A stretch of DNA of 64,000 bases from positions 93,670,538 to 93,734,537 of the forward strand of contig OX328132.1 of NCBI GenBank assembly GCA_946811695.1, written 5' to 3'. Numbering within the stretch: position 1 is the stretch's first letter; each line of letters begins with the position of its first letter. The notes beneath the pieces were generated by a model. It did not search any database. It was not told where the DNA came from and saw nothing but the letters and a program-made list of their open reading frames with translations. Source of the DNA: Gonocerus acuteangulatus. Taxonomy: Eukaryota; Arthropoda; Insecta; Hemiptera; Coreidae. This document shows positions 23,226 to 34,344 of the stretch, one piece after another. Made by a program: the position numbers and the translations under genes.

Positions 23226-26200
23226 CAATGCTCTAAATTAAATCATGGAGCAAGCAAATTGAAGTACATTGGGATTATGAACTGTCATATACTTCACCTT
23301 ATTCAGGTTAATCTGCATCAGTTGTACTTTTCTGATTTCCTGTAATTCATCTTCTGACATGCCTTTGAAATGATACTGTAATACCTTATTTTGACCCAAA
23401 TTACTTTGACATACTTCTGTGTTCTCTGTTAAAAGGTCACTGTTCATTGTGTTGACAATGTGCATCAGGTTATCCTGCATTTCTATTTCTCTCTCAGCAC
23501 GTTTCTTGAGATTGTTTTCTCTTGTCTTAAAATTGGATAAAAGTTAAAAGATAAATATATAAGTACATCTATATATATATATAAAAATCACGTGTCTTTC
23601 TGTTTTTCTGTTTATTTATTTATTTGTTTGTTTGTTCCTTATACAAATCTACACCATTTGACTGATATTGACCAAACTTGGCACACAGGTAGGTCTTGAT
23701 ACAAGAAATCTCCTAGGCTAGGTCAAAAGTTTTGTTCAAGAAAAATTGGCTACACTGAACCATTCAGATTGTGGAGGCCGACAATGACTGGCCTCTGCCA
23801 GTCGGTTTTGAATCGACTACGACTGGCCTCTGTCGGCTGTTAGATTAAGTGCTGTTGTGCTGGCCTCTGCCGGTATCATTATGAATTAAAAAAAATTCAC
23901 ATCGTTTGACCGATTTTCGTAACTGGGTATAGACAGAAAGTACGTGTAGCATGGCACACTTGGTAACAGCTAGTAATAAATAAAAATTGTTTCTATAATA
24001 TTTATACTTCACATTAAATAATATAGACCATACTAAAAGATCACAACTATAGAAGGCCATGACTATTTATTCATTAGAGGGATATGGTATGCTTCTTATT
24101 GTTCTTGCTATCAGAACAGTAATAAGCATACCACACACTGAGGCACATGAGCAAGGCATCTCCTTGAAGCCAGCTTACATAAGAAGAGAACTAGGAGGCT
24201 GGCAATGTATCGGGAATGAGAGCAGTCACCTGTCAAAGTACTTGCCACTTTTGGCTGAGCTATACTTCCTTTTCATGTTGCCTGAATATATTAAACTTAA
24301 ATATTTCCTGAGCGGTGTTAGGTCTGTTCTAAATGAGGTGGTCTTGAGGATTGTTGATCAACCCCATATCTCCCAGGATTACATCTATCATATTTTATAT
24401 ATAACAAAGGGTTAAGATTGTGAGATGTAAATGCATAGTCCTACTATCATGGAATTTTATTAATGTTATCAATGCAATTTTAAATAGTCTATGTTCCTCT
24501 AGGCCCAGATAAGAAATGACATTGTAACATATTATATAGATTATTATAAAGGTAGGAATTTCTCATAATGAATATTATGTCATTATCTATAAAAATATAT
24601 AAATAAATAACTATGTTTGTAGGATACATTTACTGACTCTATCTACATTACTGACTATGTTATATATTTACTAACAAGAGCCTCATTGTATGCTTTAGTA
24701 GCAATATGAATTTGTCTCCTACAATCTTTTTCTAACTTGCCCAAAAACAACGCTCTTCCTTCTCTTGAGTTTAAACAATCCATAAATATTTTCTCAGCCA
24801 TTTCCTTTTCTTTATTTGTTTGAGCTTTTTCACAGATTTGCTGAAACAGCCAATTTCTCTGTTGTTCTTTTTGTAATGCTTGTCTTTCAATCCTTTTTGG
24901 GTCTTCACCTTCAAAACTGTAAATCATGAATAATTTATAATGATAATAATAACTGACAACATAATCGGTGTCAATGTATTAGTAGTTTTAGGAAATTTTA
25001 AATAATAAATTTTAGAAATATTGGATTAAGACATCATTGATTTCAAGAAGAATTGTAGAAATAATACTTTTAATTTTATTGAAATATGTGTTTTTTCTTT
25101 ACAAAAAAAGTTAAAGATATTCAAATGTTTTTATTGCACTTAATAAATAAATACATATATAATATATATGCTAAAGATAAATGTTTAATACACAAGTATG
25201 TTCAAAATGTTTAAATGCAACTCAATATTATTTGTGAATTAGCAAATTCATCAATAGGATTATTACTGAGAATACCTCTACTAAATGATTAGCTGCTGGA
25301 AAGGAAGGTCAAACCATGAGAATATTTGGCATGAATGTTAATTAAATAATGTATAAATAAAATATTGCATACTACCCTAAATATTAACAAGAATCGTCTG
25401 CCAAGCCGAGCTACTACCAATTAATACTATTTTTTATTAAATTACTGGTTCTTATGAAAGCCTATCATTTTTTTAACTAAGTTTAATACAATTTTATTAC
25501 AATTGTCCAGAAGAAATCCCCTCTTCTCTTTGGTATGAAATTACTTTTGATGGATTTGAAATGTCGTACTCTCTTCTATCTTCCTTTCGTTGGTAGTTTT
25601 TTCTGAATGAGTTTAATTCTACATTAATTCTTCTCTTAGACTGAAAAAAAAGTGTATTAATTTAAAATAAGCTGAATGACTTCTTCATGAGGTCAGGACA
25701 AGAATCATTTGTAGAATGTGCTTAAAATAATTCACCTTTTCATGTAAGATGGGAATGGTATGAAGAAACTCAGTGCTTAATTACCAAATTCATTTTAAAG
25801 AAGTAATGGACAAATGAATTTGCTTGCCATTATAAGAATAAAAAGATAAAAATAGACTCACATTAAAATTCATGTTCAATATTCCTTTGGACACTACTTT
25901 GAGGAAGACAGGAATGGACCCTTTGTCAAAAAGCACCCTGAAAAATACTAATGAACGTTCACACTGCTGATGAACAAGAATGTTTGTAAGGAGTGTACTT
26001 GAAAAGACCCTTTCTCCAGGCCTGCAAATCAGTAGTACACCCTTCAATCTGTAGGCTAATTTTATAAAATAATGTATTGTTAATTATTACCATTCATATT
26101 GTAATCGTAAAGTAAAGCTAAGCAGTGTTTTTTGTTTGTCTTAAAATTGATGTCGCCTGCTAGTATAAAATTTATTATAACAAAATCTATACCTCTCTTC

Positions 26201-26555
26201 TAGTGTAAAATGTGTTCTTACACATTTTCATAGAAACAAATATTGCACGAAATATTGGGAGATTTATGTTTCTCCTCAAATTAAAATAATCTTTTAGGCT
26301 GTCATTCCAGAAGCCAACTTCCAGCAACCCTTTGTATTTAACACATTGACAGCCATGAATAATTTTTCATTCATTATTCAGGCTGTCAATATAATAATAT
26401 ATTACGGAAAATTTACTTGTTTCTTTTATCCAATGCCTGAAAAAATATCATATCCCACAGTAGGCGAATCAAGATGGATAGGGACTGAAGGGATGGGAAA
26501 ACGAAATCAGACTAAGCTCGAATACGTTATTCAAAGGTTTTTAGTGCAGTAAATA

Positions 26556-26619
<64 letters not shown>

Positions 26620-27220
26620 TTTCCTAGCAACCTCCAAAACATTTATTGTAGAACTCATTTCAAAATGTGTGAACACAGATTATTCTTTAGTAATATATTG
26701 AATGCATTATATACCTCGGATATTTGTTTCTCCATTTTATCAGCAGTTGCTGCAGCAGCGAGTAAAACGTCATTATGTTTTCTTTCAACTGCCTTGTTAA
26801 TTTCCTTTTCCATAACCTTCTCTTTAATTTGTCTTTGTATTCCAATTTCATCGATCTAAAACAAAAGAGACAACATACTCAATGTCAGTGACAGTTTTTC
26901 CCTAGTCTTTTCGCGAATTTAAGAAATATGCAGCATGCAGTTTTTTTTCGGAAATTGAAACTTTTCTTAGTAAATAACCGTAATTGGTATTCCATTCTAT
27001 CAATGAATTCGTTAAAACTTCCGACTGTAGACCGGAAAAGATATCAGATGGTGGGTGGACGACTTGCTGATGTACAGTATGGACGTCTATAGCCTAAAGC
27101 TAGGTTTATTAACAAAGGAGGTTTGAAAAGAACTCCTTGGCCAATAAGATGAGTCGATAGCGTTGTTGCCACATGGAAGCTCTGTTTGAATCAATTCTTT
27201 ACATTGACAATACACGCACG

Positions 27221-27252
<32 letters not shown>

Positions 27253-27257
27253 TACAT

Positions 27258-27313
<56 letters not shown>

Positions 27314-27849
27314 CTACACGACATACATATATCCTTACAACTAATCTTTTTTTTAGCATAAATATGTTTTTTTTTTTTTTTTTTAATTTACTATGTAGCT
27401 ACTTGCTTCATAGATATTGAGTTCCTAAGATTGAGACTCTAAATATTTTATTTTTTCATTAACCTTTAGTGGCGCCAGTTAGAGAAAAACATGGAGAGGA
27501 AATTAGGTTTTTATAAAGAATGCATTTTTAATTGTCGACATTCCACAGACTACGTGTTTTTAACCTGAGCTTTAATGGGAGATCACTTTCTTGAGACCTA
27601 TTTTGGATCTGTTTCCGTGGCACTCGCTTTCTAGCCCAAACGTCCTGTCTAAGATTCATCTCATTAGAGATACTATAAAGTAAGGTGTTTCAGTAGAAAC
27701 TTAACATTACGAAAAATACATATAAATACCCCAATCAATCTCTCCTTAGGTTTGAATATCCTTTTTTTTCTCTCTTCCTCTTGCGACTTCATTCTCTCTA
27801 GTTTAGCCTTTTCCTTTAAGTCTTCGGGTAGAAGTTTAATGTGCAACAT
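21161..27849 (-). CDS. RIB43A-like (RIBC) axonemal microtubule protein gene
   Basis: Readable exons in transcript order are 27849-27730, 26855-26715, 25640-25545, 24916-24676, 23525-23298 and about 21295-21161. All have GT donors and AG acceptors and compatible phases, except between exons 3 and 4. There a short exon of about 20-25 codons is unresolved. The predicted product is highly charged and coiled-coil. Conserved RIBC landmarks are seen in order: N-terminal LPEDLKEKAK...KERLIG, GEDPKRIERQALQKEQ, LEKDCRRQIHIATKAYNEAL, MNSDLLTENTEV, FKGMSEDELQEIR and KKWDKFYM. RIB43A proteins are microtubule inner proteins of ciliary doublets, so this gene is probably expressed in ciliated or flagellated cells such as sperm. 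The 3' terminal exon was not fixed. The introns hold many mobile-element fragments. Confidence 0.88.
21559..21613. repeat. (TA)n microsatellite
   Basis: An uninterrupted TA run inside the 21403-23142 element. Confidence 0.98.
21650..22320 (-). pseudogene. Penelope-like element GIY-YIG endonuclease remnant
   Basis: The minus strand carries GVYLLPCDCGKVYIGQTEKK, the diagnostic Penelope-type GIY-YIG motif with its extra CxC. After a frame change near 22115, TSAVVIHG..., RLIREAIEIHKHPANFKREE and GLILSKTWW follow, the typical C-terminal half of that endonuclease domain. Upstream RT sequence was not recognised, so this is a fragment. At least one frameshift disables it. It lies between the last two RIB43A exons, within the TIR-bounded block. 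Confidence 0.88.
22321..22835. other. Interior of the TIR-bounded block, not identified
   Basis: Short minus-strand frames, for example cysteine-containing 22432-22698, show no recognisable domain. They may be decayed transposon sequence. Confidence 0.35.
23141..23222. repeat. (GT)n microsatellite
   Basis: A perfect GT run of about 80 bp begins immediately at the right end of the 21403-23142 element. Frames rich in Val/Cys across it are artefacts. Confidence 0.98.
23298..23525 (-). CDS. RIB43A-like exon 5
   Basis: It encodes 76 codons including EIEMQDNLMHIVNTMNSDLL and FKGMSEDELQEIR. Acceptor TTTTAAG, donor AAG|GTGAAG, phase 0. Confidence 0.9.
23560..23960. repeat. Dispersed repeat with TATATA/TTTGTTTG head
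   Basis: TATATATATAAAAATCACG is followed by TTTATTTGTTTGTTTGTTCC and GACCAAACTTGGCACACAGG, a layout common in arthropod dispersed repeats. Three GGCCTCTGCCGG-like units follow (near 23790, 23830 and 23865). Similar GGCCTCTGTCGG sequence occurs at 52320. The class is not assigned. Confidence 0.45.
24676..24916 (-). CDS. RIB43A-like exon 4
   Basis: One base plus 80 codons, from FEGEDPKRIERQ to ATKAYNEAL. Acceptor TTTACAG, donor CTT|GTTAGT. This is the most strongly conserved RIBC block in the gene. Confidence 0.9.
24917..25544 (-). other. RIB43A intron, missing small exon expected
   Basis: By phase, an exon of length 3n+2 should lie here. No convincing candidate was found. The stretch is otherwise AT-rich. 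Confidence 0.45.
25545..25640 (-). CDS. RIB43A-like exon 3
   Basis: It encodes 32 codons containing FRKNYQRKEDRREYDISNP, matching the family FR..YQ....RREFDL..P block. Acceptor TTTTTTTCAG, donor AAA|GTAATT. The donor phase does not match exon 4, so one small exon is missing. Confidence 0.83.
26345..26390. repeat. Near-perfect 18-bp hairpin
   Basis: ATTGACAGCC then TGAATAAT pairs with ATTATTCA then GGCTGTCAAT around a 9-base loop, with one bulged A. Confidence 0.85.
26559..26616. repeat. (TA)n microsatellite
   Basis: An uninterrupted TA run in a RIB43A intron. Confidence 0.98.
26715..26855 (-). CDS. RIB43A-like exon 2
   Basis: It encodes 47 codons, IDEIGIQRQIKEK through KMEKQISE. Acceptor TTTTAG, donor GAG|GTATAT, phase 0 at both ends. 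Confidence 0.87.
27213..27310. repeat. Compound (CG/CA)n-(TA)n microsatellite
   Basis: ACGCACGCGCG grades into CACACA and then a TA run in a RIB43A intron. Confidence 0.97.
27730..27849 (-). CDS. RIB43A-like exon 1 (start codon)
   Basis: It encodes 40 residues from MLHIKLLPEDLKEKAK to KERLIG, with donor GG|GTATTT. The ATG at 27849 is chosen because the family N-terminus begins here. Phase 0 joins exon 2. Confidence 0.87.
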
Positions 27850-27891
27850 GGTTGTAAATTCGAAGAAGCCAGCGCCTTGAAGGCTTTTAGG

Positions 27892-27948
27892 CAGGTAGAA
27901 ATAACACACCTCAGGTAGAAATAACACACCTCAGGTAGAAATAACACA
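27892..27948. repeat. 20-bp tandem repeat just upstream of RIB43A exon 1
   Basis: The unit CAGGTAGAAATAACACACCT is repeated about 2.8 times, starting 43 bp upstream of the ATG at 27849, in the presumed 5' untranslated or promoter region. Confidence 0.93.
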
Positions 27949-28439
27949 AAAATTGATCTGGTTGTTATGGAGTAATTTCGATAGGCTTGGAACGTCACTA
28001 TGGTGCAACATCAATAAATATTTTCAAATGAAATCCTAGCAGAAATATTTTTATTTCTGTATTCTTATATAAGCTTAAATAATAGATGTCGTAAACTAAT
28101 GAAGAGATGTCATTAATAAACTAATGATTAGACCTCAATATTTTTAGTATAAATTTCACTCCCATGTTTAATCACTAATTTTAAAGTATGCTTTAGGTTC
28201 TAATCCAAAGAGCTTGCCATAATGGCTGGCGGCTACATTGAGTTAGTAGTTAGTGGAGGGAGTGTTATCAATCTTACAATGCTAAAAAAGTGTAGGTGCT
28301 AAAAAAGTCGGTCATGCCACTGTGACCAAAGACGCGCGAAAATATGAATTTCAGAATATGATTGTAAACAGGAAATGAACCAGCAGAATCCGCCCACCGG
28401 AATATGATTTGTGGAGCGAAATTCGTATGGCAAAAAAAC

Positions 28440-29130
28440 ATAACGCTTGCGTTTTCGAGTCTAATATGCTTGCACGAACTCGTTTTAAAGGTTCGTTAGA
28501 GTAGGAAAACGAATAAAACCCTTTTTAGAACGATATCTTTAACAGTTTACGAAAACATTGATACAACTACTTTTCGGAACTAATTTTCAGTTTGGGTATT
28601 CAGAAACGATTGATTCAGTTGAATCTTTTTCAACACATTTGACATTCAGATATTTAAATTTTAGAGTTAAAGAAATATTTAAAAAAAACAATTATTAGAC
28701 ATGAAACGTTTTTGGATCTTGGTATATTTTCTAAAATATATCGAAACAGATGGGAAATCATCATGGGCGTATATAAGGGGGGGGGGGGCTGAGGGGGCTG
28801 CAGCCCCCCCCCCCACCCCCGAAATTTTGATATGATCAATAAAAATTTTATAAAACCCTTAAAAATAAATTAAATAAGATCATTTAGTTCATAAAACATA
28901 TTCTATTTTGGTTGTAATAGCGTTTAAGTTGGATAAAACTCTTCCAAGATCTAAATTGTTAGTATTCCATACACCGGAAATGGTCTCAGCCCCCCCCCCC
29001 CCCCCCGAAATTTTCCCAGCCCCCTCCGAAATTATTTTCTATATACACCCATGGAAATCATGGTAAGTGTAATGTGACTATTAGAAAGCTTACTAAATTG
29101 ATATGTATATGAAACTTTGAAATTGTTAGT
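28440..29130 (+). repeat. Family A partial copy, interrupted by a MITE
   Basis: It shows the family A order: ACTCGTTTTAAAGG, AAAACGAATAAA, TTTGGGTATTCAG, GACATGAAACGTTTTTGG and GGGAAATCATGGTAAGTG. The last block is split by the MITE at 28762-29053. The preceding 28020-28439 holds no recognised feature except CCAGCAGAATCCG, another family A block in inverted orientation. Confidence 0.7.
28762..29053. mobile_element. CATGGGCG-type MITE, copy 2, with 8-bp target duplication
   Basis: The ends CATGGGCGTATATA and TATATACACCCATG are near-perfect inverted repeats. They are flanked by GAAATCAT at 28754-28761 and 29054-29061. Removing the insert and one duplication restores the family A sequence. Poly-G and poly-C runs lie just inside each end. 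An 8-bp duplication fits hAT- or P-type transposition. Confidence 0.9.
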
Positions 29131-29747
29131 TGTGTTCTTTTGAAAGCGCTTGTGGCTTTGTTTACCAAACTTTTTAATTGTTTATTTTTTTTTTTTAAAT
29201 TGTATTTAACAGTAAAATATGTACGATCATCTGTTGTGGGAACTTAGTGGTTAGTTCCCAGAGGTCCTTGAAAACCCTTAAATAAATGCCAGTTAGCAAG
29301 ATTGGTTTGGGTACCTTTTCTGGGTGGAAGGTATTACTACTATCTAAATTCCTAATTCATACCATTAATAAACAGCAACCAATATAAGAACAACAGGTTT
29401 TAAAAACAACACCCATAAGATGGTGCTAATGATCCCAGCAATCAACGCACCTTAAAAAAAAACAAACACCCATAAGATCCTGAAGAACATTGCCAAATAT
29501 GGCCAACTTCCTTTTTAAAACAAATATGAGGTAGGTATATTGAGCATAATACAATAAGATGTTTTTTTAGAAACAAAATCTTACTCTTTAGTATTATTTT
29601 TTATTTACACAATAACCATTACAAATATTAAGGAAATATTATGCACAATGATTTATTTACAAATAGGATTTTATATACAAACAGAAAAGAATACAAAAAA
29701 TATTTAAATACCATGATATATAAACAAATTGACATAAGTACAAAATT
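29131..29747. other. AT-rich sequence, nothing recognised
   Basis: Two near-identical ACACCCATAAGAT motifs (about 29409 and 29468) are the only pattern noticed. Confidence 0.4.
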
Positions 29748-30465
29748 TCAAAGTGTTTGAAACAATACGTTTTTTGTCAGACTCTGCCTTTTTTTCCTTT
29801 CATGGATCATGTCAGATACACATTTTGCAGCATAGTATAACCTGACATGAAGGTATTTTATCAAAATACATCTGATTAGGTCAGACAAAAGATTGGACTC
29901 AAAATCCAAAAGCTTGCAATGGATTTCCAGGTTCTCTAATATATTTGTCCCAATACAATTTTCGATAATTTTTTGTGCAGCCTGTCCTTAATTAAGTTTG
30001 CCAATATTGAAGTTTAATGCCAGCCTTCCATTAGGACCCTTTGATTCAAAGAAGGCTCTGAAATGCTTTTCAGCAAATAAACACAATGGCACTACATCTT
30101 TTGATGGGTACCAAATTTAATGTAACAGGATTTTCATCAGTGAGAGATGTAGTGCATTCCTCCCCACCAATATAGTATGAGTATATTATTTCATTGGATA
30201 TTTCTGAAATATGCACATCCTTAGGAATTTTCAAGTACGAATGATCAAATAGAGGGGCAACATGACAATCCTCGTCCATTGAGCTTTGTCTTTCAGATGT
30301 CAAGTTTGTTGGATTAAAATCAAACACATTATAATGTTGTTATTTTGGAAGACATAGAGGTGGATGTTATCCGTATCACTCGGTGTTGCCATCTTGGACT
30401 GTTTGTGTTGTTGGAAGTACAATGTTTTCTTTTCTTTATTAAAAGTATTTGGAGATGTATTCAGA

Positions 30466-30592
30466 GTTTGTCATTGACACCTTGGTCTATTACTCCTATA
30501 AGGTATGGTCCCAATCACGTATGTAGGTCCATTCGTGTATGACAACATCTGACTTTGTCATTGACGCCTTGGTCTATTAATCCTATTAAGTT
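30466..30592. repeat. Local duplication within the P-like remnant
   Basis: TTTGTCATTGACACCTTGG (about 30467) recurs as TTTGTCATTGACGCCTTGG (about 30554), a period of 87 bp, with similar flanks. Confidence 0.85.
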
Positions 30593-32527
30593 AATATTCA
30601 TCATAGGATTCTTGCTTTGTAATGATTTTGAACTAGCAAGTAAAATTCTTATATGTTCTTGAGGAATACAATTTCCTGATTTTGGTGCTCTCAACTCTGT
30701 GGCCACAATTTATTTTTTTAGAGCACTTTCAAAACTGAAGTGCTGTCGAATTGTTATTCCACCAACCCTTTGACCGAATCTTACAAAATTATAACTCCAA
30801 ATGGTCTTGACTTACTTTGTAGACTGGGAAAAATTAAAGAACTTTATTCTACAAAACTAATTCTTCATATATCCCAATTGTGCTACAAATGCAAATCATG
30901 AACCCAAGAAACCCCAATTTCCTATTACTTCTAATAATTTGAGAACCCACCAAATTTTGCAATTTCTTGATGAAATCATATGTTTTTAATAAATTGCAAA
31001 ATATCATCATCATCATATATATCATATATTTTGTTTGTTCAAAATGTACCAAAAGCTCTCAGTGATCTACTGTTGATAATATCAAATAAATCATTGATTT
31101 TTCTCAGGAAATCACTGGTAGCTTCACTGCTGATAAAATCAGCCAAACCGTTTTCTCTACAGAAATTATTAGCAACTGCTACAGACTCACTGAGGGTTTG
31201 AGCAGCCAACTTCACTTTCAGTTTTTGGTCTTTCCAGTTTATATGACCCTTCGTCAATTTGTTAGCTAAACGCAAACCCTCAGCCTCCAGTAGAGAAAAA
31301 AGTTTTTCGATGAAAGTCCAATTTACTTTTCTGCAGTGCTTGTAATAGCTCTCTCACCGATAGTGTTACGCACTAATTTGAGCATGTGTCATGGATCAAG
31401 AAAGATGTATACCTTTTCACTAGTAACAAGATGCGAAAACCGAGTTTTCAACAAATCAGGTTCAAAGGAACATCCTAAGTAGGTTGCCATACTCAAATTA
31501 GCTGCAGCACCATCAAATGTAAGAGATTTTACAAGCACACTAGTGACATTTAATAGTTTCAGACCATGTTGAACCAGTACTGCCAATTGCTCCCCAGATG
31601 TTCCCGCAACAAAGAAATAGGCCACTGGATATTTCCAGGACCCATTGATACTATTGAGAAGGCTTACTTGGTAAGAGGTGCACTGTCAGCATCATAGTCT
31701 GCACCATAATTGACATAGCCAACCGTTCTCTGACCATCCCATTTAACATTTTGCTTTATTGACATGCTGTCAATCATTAGAGATGCGGCTCATCACTAGC
31801 TTGGCAATAAAATTTTATTGCTTTGAGAGCTTCAGAACTGAAGCCCGGCTGTGCATCAATACTCTTGTACCATGTAGAGAAGGTTTTTGAATGTGGAAGT
31901 ATCAAACTCTTGTCTGACATAATCATATGCCCTTGGTGCAATATAGTGCAGTGTTAAGGCAATAGACCGCAATTGTTCATTATATATTTTTTAACCCATT
32001 TGCCCAGTGCTTTCCAAAGTTATCGACTTATTAAAAAATGATAGGTTTCTGATATTTCCTACAAGAGAGAGCATGACTCTTGATCCATGTTGATCTTGTC
32101 TTTAAAGTTTGATTATTGAAGTCAACTTTGATACCTCTTTCTTCATCCTCCTGTTCCTCTGTTGCAGGCGTTTTATTGTTTTTAGTTGACTTGATATCGG
32201 TTTCTTCAATTCAACTTTTCTTGGGGAATCAACTTTCATGTCCGTGGTAACATCACCCTCATCAACATCAATCCTAGAATTTGATGGCTCAGGAGACATG
32301 GGGACTGGAGCAGGAAGAGGGGGTGATGGGGTTTTTGATTTTCTTTTTCATGGGGCTCTGCGGGCTTGGGAAAGGAACAAAATAAATAATGGTATTACTG
32401 AATGCATATAATAAAAAGTTGAGCATGCTTATACTGCAAGAAAAGGACTATAAAGTCTTTTTATCACAGGAGTAAGCCATATTATATCTGTGGTAAAATC
32501 TCAAATTGAGGATAAAAAATCAGCCTA

Positions 32528-32592
32528 GGCTAGGGGTTGAACTCAGGTTTTTAAAATTCGTAGTCAAATACCACCTAAGCTATCAAGGCAGA
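32528..32592 (-). repeat. tRNA-like fragment, SINE head candidate
   Basis: On the minus strand TAGCTTAGGTGGTA resembles an A box and GAGTTCAACCC a B box, at tRNA-like spacing. The acceptor stem is not convincing, so this is more likely a SINE head than a tRNA gene. Confidence 0.4.
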
Positions 32593-32825
32593 GGTAAATA
32601 GGTATTATACCTGGTAAATTATAATAAAGACAAACAAATCATTTTCCATTTTAGTCATAAATATCTTCTTCTTCTTCTTTTTTTTTTTTTTTTTTTTTAA
32701 TTTTAAGAAGTGTAGAATCTAGTCACTCTTTCTGACTGATATGTGCACCTTTATGTGGTGAAAATAGAATTCTGAATAATACTTTATTCTGTGAACGCAT
32801 TGATCAATATACCTGATTTAAAGCT

Positions 32826-32950
32826 ACAGTCTGCCAGCACCCAAAAGAACCAGGTAGTGCGCACACACTGTAACCAGCCCATGCGTGGGAAGGCCTAGCT
32901 CCCCTTCGGCCAGGCCCCTTCTGGTTTTTTAGTTTGCGGGCAGACTATAA
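32826..32950. repeat. Small inverted-repeat insertion in the P-like remnant
   Basis: AGTCTGCC near 32829 pairs with GGCAGACT near 32941. Inside, AAAAGAACCAG pairs with CTGGTTTTTT, and GGCCTAGC...GGCCAGGCC forms a further stem. It looks like a MITE-sized fold-back. Confidence 0.55.
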
Positions 32951-33750
32951 ATCAATCAAGTAACTATAAACATCAAAAAGCGTACCACTTTTTTTTATTG
33001 ATAGTACTCAGGAAATATGGTAGGCACAACATCTTTCTTCATCCTGACCCATATCGAGGAAGTCCTATCAAAGTCTTTTGCCTGAAAATGTTCTTCACAC
33101 AACCTGGAGTATTTTGATGGAATCCAATTATCACGGTGCAGAGCCTGCACCCAAAGTCTTTTTTTTTCTGGATCTTTCGGAAGTCTGTTTAATAAAAAAA
33201 AATATGGTTATACTGCATAGGTGAACTTTTCACAAATTAATAAGAAACTGTTAAAAATATCTATCCTTTAAAAAACAAATCAGTTTTTATTGGCACATTA
33301 TCACTTTTAGAAAGGATGTGTTTTACATGAAAGATTGAAACACAGAGTAAATGGTGTCAATGAATACAAACTATCATCAAGGTAAGCAAAGCTACCTTAT
33401 GTAGTTATATTTAAATAAACAGACTTTCATGTGAAGTAAAGTTAAGGCTTCAATAAGAGTATAGGTGTAATAAGGGTATTTATTCACTTTGTAAAAGAAG
33501 CGGTTACATAGATCTATTGTTGTAGTGGCTTAGCTATTAAAAGAAGGGGTTGTGATGGTCTCAGAATCAGAAAACTAAGTAGGTACATTCTTCTTTTATA
33601 AAGCCACAACAGAAATTGGAAGAAAATTCTAGTTAAAAGAATGTAGGCGTAATATTTGGAAAAACTTACTGGTGGAATGTAAGGTTCGGCTTCTGATTTG
33701 GTCCAGAGGATGCATTATTACAGCCAAATGCTGAATAAGTCACCATTGTA

Positions 33751-34344
33751 ATGGTTTGTGCTCATCCACAATACACTATAAACTTATTTGATGCACTTTG
33801 TTGAGAGAAAACTGAGAACAAAGAAAGAGTCACCTTTAGAATCTAGGTCACACTGTGATAGCCACCGTTTGTTTACTTGAGGCTTCAACTCATTTCGATA
33901 CTCCCTCTCCTCCCTTTTAACTCAATGGGTGGCTATATGCTTGACACATGTCTCTTCATATAGCTAGCTGCCTCTCTCCCAGAATGTTTTCAGCCCAGGA
34001 GGGGAAATGTTTTGCAGAATTAATTGTAAATGAAAACATTACAACATGTTAAGTGAGCACTTTTGTACAAATATATTGAGTTCCTCAATATGAGTAATGA
34101 GAAAACACATGGTGTTGGGCCGATGATGCAAAAGGTGGGCCCTGCCACAAAATGAACGAGAATTTTGACTTCTAGTTATAGGAAACATTAGTTTTTCAAT
34201 GTGCTATACACTTTCTTGATAAATGCTTGGATTATAACAGAGGGGTGTGGGTATAGGAGTATAAAATTAGTTTAGTACAGTAAAATAATTGTAATATTTA
34301 CCTGTGTTTTCGCATAATCAGTTACTATAACGTACACCACACAA
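33751..34344. other. Upstream of the P-like remnant, nothing recognised
   Basis: No ORF, terminal repeat or target duplication was recognised that would mark the 5' end of the P-like element. Confidence 0.4.

Larger units (their letters stand above)
25641..26714 (-). other. RIB43A intron with hairpin and microsatellite
   Basis: It contains the hairpin at 26345-26390 and a (TA)n run at 26559-26616. A minus-strand frame at 25790-26047 has no recognisable domain. Confidence 0.5.
29748..33750 (-). pseudogene. P-element/THAP9-like transposase, decayed
   Basis: Transcribed on the minus strand. THAP exon 1 starts with ATG at about 33747 (SAFGCNNASSG, where the first zinc-ligand Cys of the family is replaced). 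THAP exon 2 (about 33000-33190) has WVQALHRDNWIPSKYS, LCEEHF and VVPTIFPEY. A basic coiled-coil follows (about 32105-32300). The RNase H-like part follows (about 31390-31930), with TWYKSIDAQPGFS, LMIDSMSIK and VKSLTFDGAAANLSM. Next come LANKLTKGHINWKDQKLKVK, the all-helical region with ILNSR-like DIINSR, KLGFLGFMICI, and DHLEL...KIRSKGWWNNNS. GNCIPQEHI precedes a C-terminal tail ending at 29748. Several stops and frame changes disable it. No 31-bp P-type termini were identified, so it could be an old element or a dead domesticated copy. Confidence 0.88.

Noticed and set aside
23020..23345. Three plus-strand frames with long Val/Cys runs
   Set aside because: They are generated by the (GT)n microsatellite.
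24059..24415. 118-codon plus-strand frame inside a RIB43A intron
   Set aside because: No recognisable domain or splice context, and it is antisense to the host gene intron. Kept only as unexplained.
25790..26047. 85-codon minus-strand frame between RIB43A exons 2 and 3
   Set aside because: It does not fit the RIBC alignment between those exons and lacks matching splice sites.
28789..29030. Poly-G and poly-C runs as possible G-quadruplex regulatory sites
   Set aside because: They recur at the same positions in all three copies of one MITE, so they are part of that element, not a host regulatory site.
32528..32592. Possible tRNA gene
   Set aside because: A and B boxes are present, but the acceptor stem does not pair and the anticodon arm is poor. 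More likely a SINE head.
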